From positions 124,001 to 188,000 of the forward strand of contig NZ_JBEWYP010000001.1 in NCBI RefSeq assembly GCF_040566555.1: DNA of 64,000 nt. The letters run 5' to 3'. Positions 61,499 through 64,000 of the stretch are shown piece by piece (the stretch's first letter is position 1; each line of letters begins with the position of its first letter). The notes under the pieces were generated by a model that did not search any database, had not been told where the DNA came from, and saw nothing but the letters and a program-made list of their open reading frames with translations. This DNA is from Sediminicola sp040566555. Lineage in GTDB: Bacteria > Bacteroidota > Bacteroidia > Flavobacteriales > Flavobacteriaceae. A program made the translations under genes and the position numbers.

Positions 61499-61817
61499 CA
61501 GATGTACAAAACTACGAAATTTTAACATTTATTGTCCTAGTTAACAAAAGATTAAATGCCTATATCCTCATAACTGTAAAAATATTCAGACCAGCTTTCT
61601 AATGTAGATAAAATAATCCAACCTCTTTTTCCATGGTATAGGTTTGGTGTCCAAGTACATAATTCTCCATTTATAAATATCACGAACATCTATCATTCCA
61701 ATCCATTCACTTACCATACTATAGTTACCATTCATCTACACCAAACTTCCATTCACCTACACTTGGCTCCTATTTAAATCGTTATATTGGATATTGAGAA
61801 GTTAAAACATCACAAAT
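61499..61817. other. Divergent intergenic region of the metal island and NO-sensor operon
   Basis: About 320 nt without a gene. It holds three direct repeats near the right end (listed separately). No clear -33/-7 promoter pair was found by eye. Confidence 0.5.
61703..61762 (+). promoter_or_regulatory. Three direct repeats resembling LytTR/AlgR boxes
   Basis: CCATTCACTTACC (61703), CCATTCATCTACACC (61728) and CCATTCACCTACAC (61749) are spaced 25 and 21 nt apart, about two helical turns, and end ~55 nt before the response-regulator ATG. They resemble the AlgR consensus CCGTTCGTC. A LytTR regulator is encoded at 10.1 kb and could act here; this is inference. Confidence 0.5.
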
Positions 61818-62219
61818 ATGAATATTCTTTTCATTGAAGATGACACTATTGAAACCATGAAACTGCACAGAACAGTTTCCAAGCTTCAATTTAAGCATCA
61901 GATCACGGAAGCCAAAAATGGAGAAGAGGCATTGCGAATCTTACGATCGGGAAGTAAATTACCAGATATTATTCTTTTGGACCTTAATATGCCCAGAATG
62001 AGCGGCTTGGAATTTTTGAAAATTCTAAAAGATGATGAATCCTTCAAATACTTGCCAACCATTATTCTTACAACATCTGAGAACAGGGCCGATCTGTTGG
62101 AGTGTTATCGGATCGGGATTGCCGGTTATGTTATCAAGCCCCTGAAATACGAAGATTATGAGCATCGTTTGAAGCAGGTATTTCAATATTGGGAAATCAA
62201 TGAACTAGTAAAAGCCTAA
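61818..62219 (+). CDS. Stand-alone response regulator receiver protein
   Basis: A 133-residue receiver domain with no output domain: acidic D8/D9 (IEDDTIET), phospho-acceptor D55 (LLDLNMPRMSG), conserved Thr in ILTTSENRADL and Lys in YVIKPLKYEDYE. It resembles Rcp1-type single-domain regulators that work in phosphorelays. It precedes the H-NOX and PAS-sensor genes in the same direction, so it may receive phosphate from the latter. Confidence 0.93.
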   Translation: MNILFIEDDTIETMKLHRTVSKLQFKHQITEAKNGEEALRILRSGSKLPDIILLDLNMPRMSGLEFLKILKDDESFKYLPTIILTTSENRADLLECYRIGIAGYVIKPLKYEDYEHRLKQVFQYWEINELVKA

Positions 62220-62294
62220 CAGAAATAGCTGTTTCACAACAATATTTTCTTTTAAGATGTCCAAATTCCTATCTTCCAAATTCAAATTTAATTC

Positions 62295-62837
62295 ATGAAA
62301 GGAATAGTTTTTACAGAGTTCTTAGAAATGGTGGAATCCAATTTCGGTTTAGAGGTAGTGGATGACATCATTGAAAGTTCCGATTTACCATCCGAAGGAA
62401 TATATACTTCTGTTGGAACATATGAATTTAATGAAATGGTTAGTTTGATCACCCAACTGAGCGAGAGAATTTCAGTACCCGCCGGCGATCTTATTTATAC
62501 GTTTGGACTATTTCTTTTTGACAGCTTAGGTAGAGCACATCCTGAAGTTATCCAAAATTACAATTCTCCTATTGGTCTTTTATATTCCATTGAGGACCAT
62601 ATCCACGTTCATGTAAAAAAATTGTACCCCGACGCAGAACTTCCCACTTTTAAAATTTTAGAGAAGACAGATACCTCAATTTCCATGATCTATTCGTCCT
62701 CAAGGGGCCTTTATAGATTGGCACATGGGCTAATGGAAAAATGCTTTATCCATTTTAATAGCACGGCGGTCATTGTTTACGAACTGTTAAATAAAAATGG
62801 GACGGAGGTAAAATTTGATATCACCCAAAATGGATAG
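62295..62837 (+). CDS. H-NOX heme nitric-oxide/oxygen-binding sensor
   Basis: A 180-residue heme sensor. The proximal heme ligand is His104 in DHIHVHVKKLYPDAELPTF, and the heme propionate-binding YxSxR motif is Y133-S135-R137 (YSSSRGLY). The protein has no obvious distal Tyr required for oxygen binding, so it likely senses NO. The sensor protein gene starts inside its last codons (8-nt overlap), the usual arrangement of H-NOX with a histidine kinase whose activity it controls. Confidence 0.93.
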   Translation: MKGIVFTEFLEMVESNFGLEVVDDIIESSDLPSEGIYTSVGTYEFNEMVSLITQLSERISVPAGDLIYTFGLFLFDSLGRAHPEVIQNYNSPIGLLYSIEDHIHVHVKKLYPDAELPTFKILEKTDTSISMIYSSSRGLYRLAHGLMEKCFIHFNSTAVIVYELLNKNGTEVKFDITQNG

Positions 62838-64000
62838 CAAGGAGGTCACTTTATTAAAAAAGGCATTGGACCGTCAGAAAAAGGCGCGGATCCAAGCCGA
62901 AAAAATATTAGAGGCCAAATCCAAAGAGCTTTATGATACCAGCCAACATTTAAAGGAAGCCAATAACACCCTGGAAAATCTTTTGAGTGAAAAATCTTCC
63001 GAATTGGATGGTGTCTTCATCAATATCATTGATCCATACGTGATGATGGATCTTGAGTTCAATGTTATCAACATGAACAGTTCTGCCAAGGAGTTCTTGG
63101 GTTACGACCCTGCTGCGGAACAAGTAAACCTAGGAGATTTAGTGCATCCAGATTTTGCCCAATATACTTATGAATCCTTCCAATCCCTTTTAAAGGTTGG
63201 GCATTTAAAAAATTACCGAGCCAAGATCATTGTAAAGGACGGAACAGAAAAGTTCGTTCAGATCAATAGCAGTCTAATTTATGACAAGCATCGTAAGCCA
63301 ATTGCAGCCCAAGGAATTTTGAGGGATATTACCCAGGAAACGGAAATTAAGCAATTGCTGGCCCAACAAAAAAAACAACTCGATATTATTGTTGAGAACT
63401 CCCCTTTGGGTATTGTCCTTACGGTTCATGATAAAATTATTAAGGCAAATGCCACCTTTTCCAATCTCCTCGGTTATTCCGAAAAGGAGTTAAAGGAACT
63501 CACTGTGAAAGATATTTCCGCTCCAGAAGACATGGCATTATCCAATAAGTTGATTTCCAAAATGAGTAATGGCAAATTGGATAAATTTTCAATGGTCAAA
63601 AAATACTTCAAAAAGGACGGCTCCTTTATATTGGCAAAAACAACGGTGAGTGCAGTTAAAGATAAGGACGGGAAGATAGGTTACCAAGTTGCCCTAGTAG
63701 AGGATATCACAAGGGAAATGGAAGCCGAAGCACAGTTAAAGGCTTCAGAGGAACGATTGTCTACCCTCATCCTTAACCTACAGACTGGGGTTCTATTGGA
63801 AGATGAAAATAGAAAGATATCCCTGACCAACCAGATGTTTTGCGACCTGTTTCAAATTCCGGCTTCCCCAGAACAATTGAAAGGGCTGGATTGTTCCAAG
63901 GCAGCTGAGGAAAACGCCAAATATTTTAAAAATCAAAAAGACTTTATAACCCGAATCGACCAATTGTTGGAAGAGAAAAAGGTGGTCCTTTCCGATGTTC
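62830..64000 (+). CDS. Multi-PAS sensor protein, probably histidine kinase (5' part only)
   Basis: An open frame of 390 codons from ATG 62830 to the window edge; the start overlaps the H-NOX stop by 8 nt (ATG at 62830, TAG ends 62837). It begins with a charged coiled coil (KKALDRQKKARIQAEKILEA) and then three PAS-type domains: IDPYVMMDLEFNVINMNSSA, NSPLGIVLTVHDKIIKANAT and NLQTGVLLEDENRKISLTNQ, with PAC-like ends such as ILRDITQETE and LVEDITREME. The catalytic part is beyond the window. By analogy with H-NOX operons it should be a kinase. Confidence 0.88.
   Translation, partial: MDSKEVTLLKKALDRQKKARIQAEKILEAKSKELYDTSQHLKEANNTLENLLSEKSSELDGVFINIIDPYVMMDLEFNVINMNSSAKEFLGYDPAAEQVNLGDLVHPDFAQYTYESFQSLLKVGHLKNYRAKIIVKDGTEKFVQINSSLIYDKHRKPIAAQGILRDITQETEIKQLLAQQKKQLDIIVENSPLGIVLTVHDKIIKANATFSNLLGYSEKELKELTVKDISAPEDMALSNKLISKMSNGKLDKFSMVKKYFKKDGSFILAKTTVSAVKDKDGKIGYQVALVEDITREMEAEAQLKASEERLSTLILNLQTGVLLEDENRKISLTNQMFCDLFQIPASPEQLKGLDCSKAAEENAKYFKNQKDFITRIDQLLEEKKVVLSDV

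Noticed and set aside
1..64000. tRNA, rRNA, riboswitch or phage genes
   Set aside because: No cloverleaf, rRNA-like or known riboswitch pattern was recognised by eye; a covariance-model scan would be needed to be certain.

Overview
The window is chromosomal DNA from a Bacteroidota bacterium, most likely a marine member of the Flavobacteriaceae. The evidence is low GC, A/T-rich intergenic DNA with almost no Shine-Dalgarno sequences, one promoter of the TTTG/TAnnTTTG type, many lipoproteins, a TonB-dependent receptor, a PorP/SprF-type protein, 2TM-domain proteins and GIN-domain proteins. I see no rRNA, tRNA, CRISPR array, transposase, integrase or replication origin. Most genes are ordinary housekeeping or envelope genes in short operons closed by clear hairpin terminators.

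Layout. 1-2.8 kb: tail of a hydrolase-OsmC fusion, a lipoprotein Cu/Zn superoxide dismutase and an ECF sigma/anti-sigma pair. 2.9-3.5 kb: two very small membrane-protein genes on the minus strand that are paralogues of each other. 3.6-8.7 kb (minus): an operon of two DUF4331 half-proteins, a TPR lipoprotein and a TonB-dependent receptor. 8.9-10 kb: a LETM1-related protein. 10.1-13.4 kb (minus): a LytTR two-component operon with four 2TM domains, one of them fused to the histidine kinase. 14.2-16 kb: a c-type cytochrome and a gene-free stretch with a duplicated ~180-bp element. 16-21 kb: FAD-dependent oxidoreductase, RluF, PaiB-like protein, PorP/SprF protein. 21-24 kb: alcohol dehydrogenase and a divergent dps/oxyR pair. 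24-30 kb: PBP4-like carboxypeptidase, MsrA, NUDIX hydrolase and small conserved proteins. 29.8-33.3 kb: DUF4870, PadR, PspC and GIN-domain envelope-response genes. 33.4-35.5 kb: a dipeptide epimerase overlapping a PLP enzyme. 36-45.6 kb: TrxB, an exported PEP-synthase-like protein coupled to a serine hydrolase, an ATP/ADP-translocase-like protein with HEAT repeats, and a second serine hydrolase.

46-61.5 kb (minus) is a copper or heavy-metal resistance island: HYC_CC_PP protein, CusA-type RND pump, TolC-like protein, three proteins carrying a DUF3347-type domain, a CopA-type P-ATPase, DUF2911 and PepSY proteins, a CusB-type adaptor and a multicopper oxidase with a C-terminal beta-strand-rich extension. 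Together these would pump Cu(I) from cytoplasm to periplasm, oxidise or bind it there and expel it across the outer membrane. A frameshifted gene remnant lies inside the island. 61.8-64 kb (plus): response regulator, H-NOX heme sensor and the start of a multi-PAS sensor protein, probably a nitric-oxide signalling operon, preceded by three direct repeats that resemble LytTR/AlgR boxes.

The least explained items are the microprotein pair at 2.9-3.5 kb, the exported ATP-grasp protein beside a nucleotide-transporter homologue at 37-44 kb, the split DUF4331 operon, the duplicated element at 15.4-15.9 kb, and the recurring DUF3347 Cys motif in the metal island.
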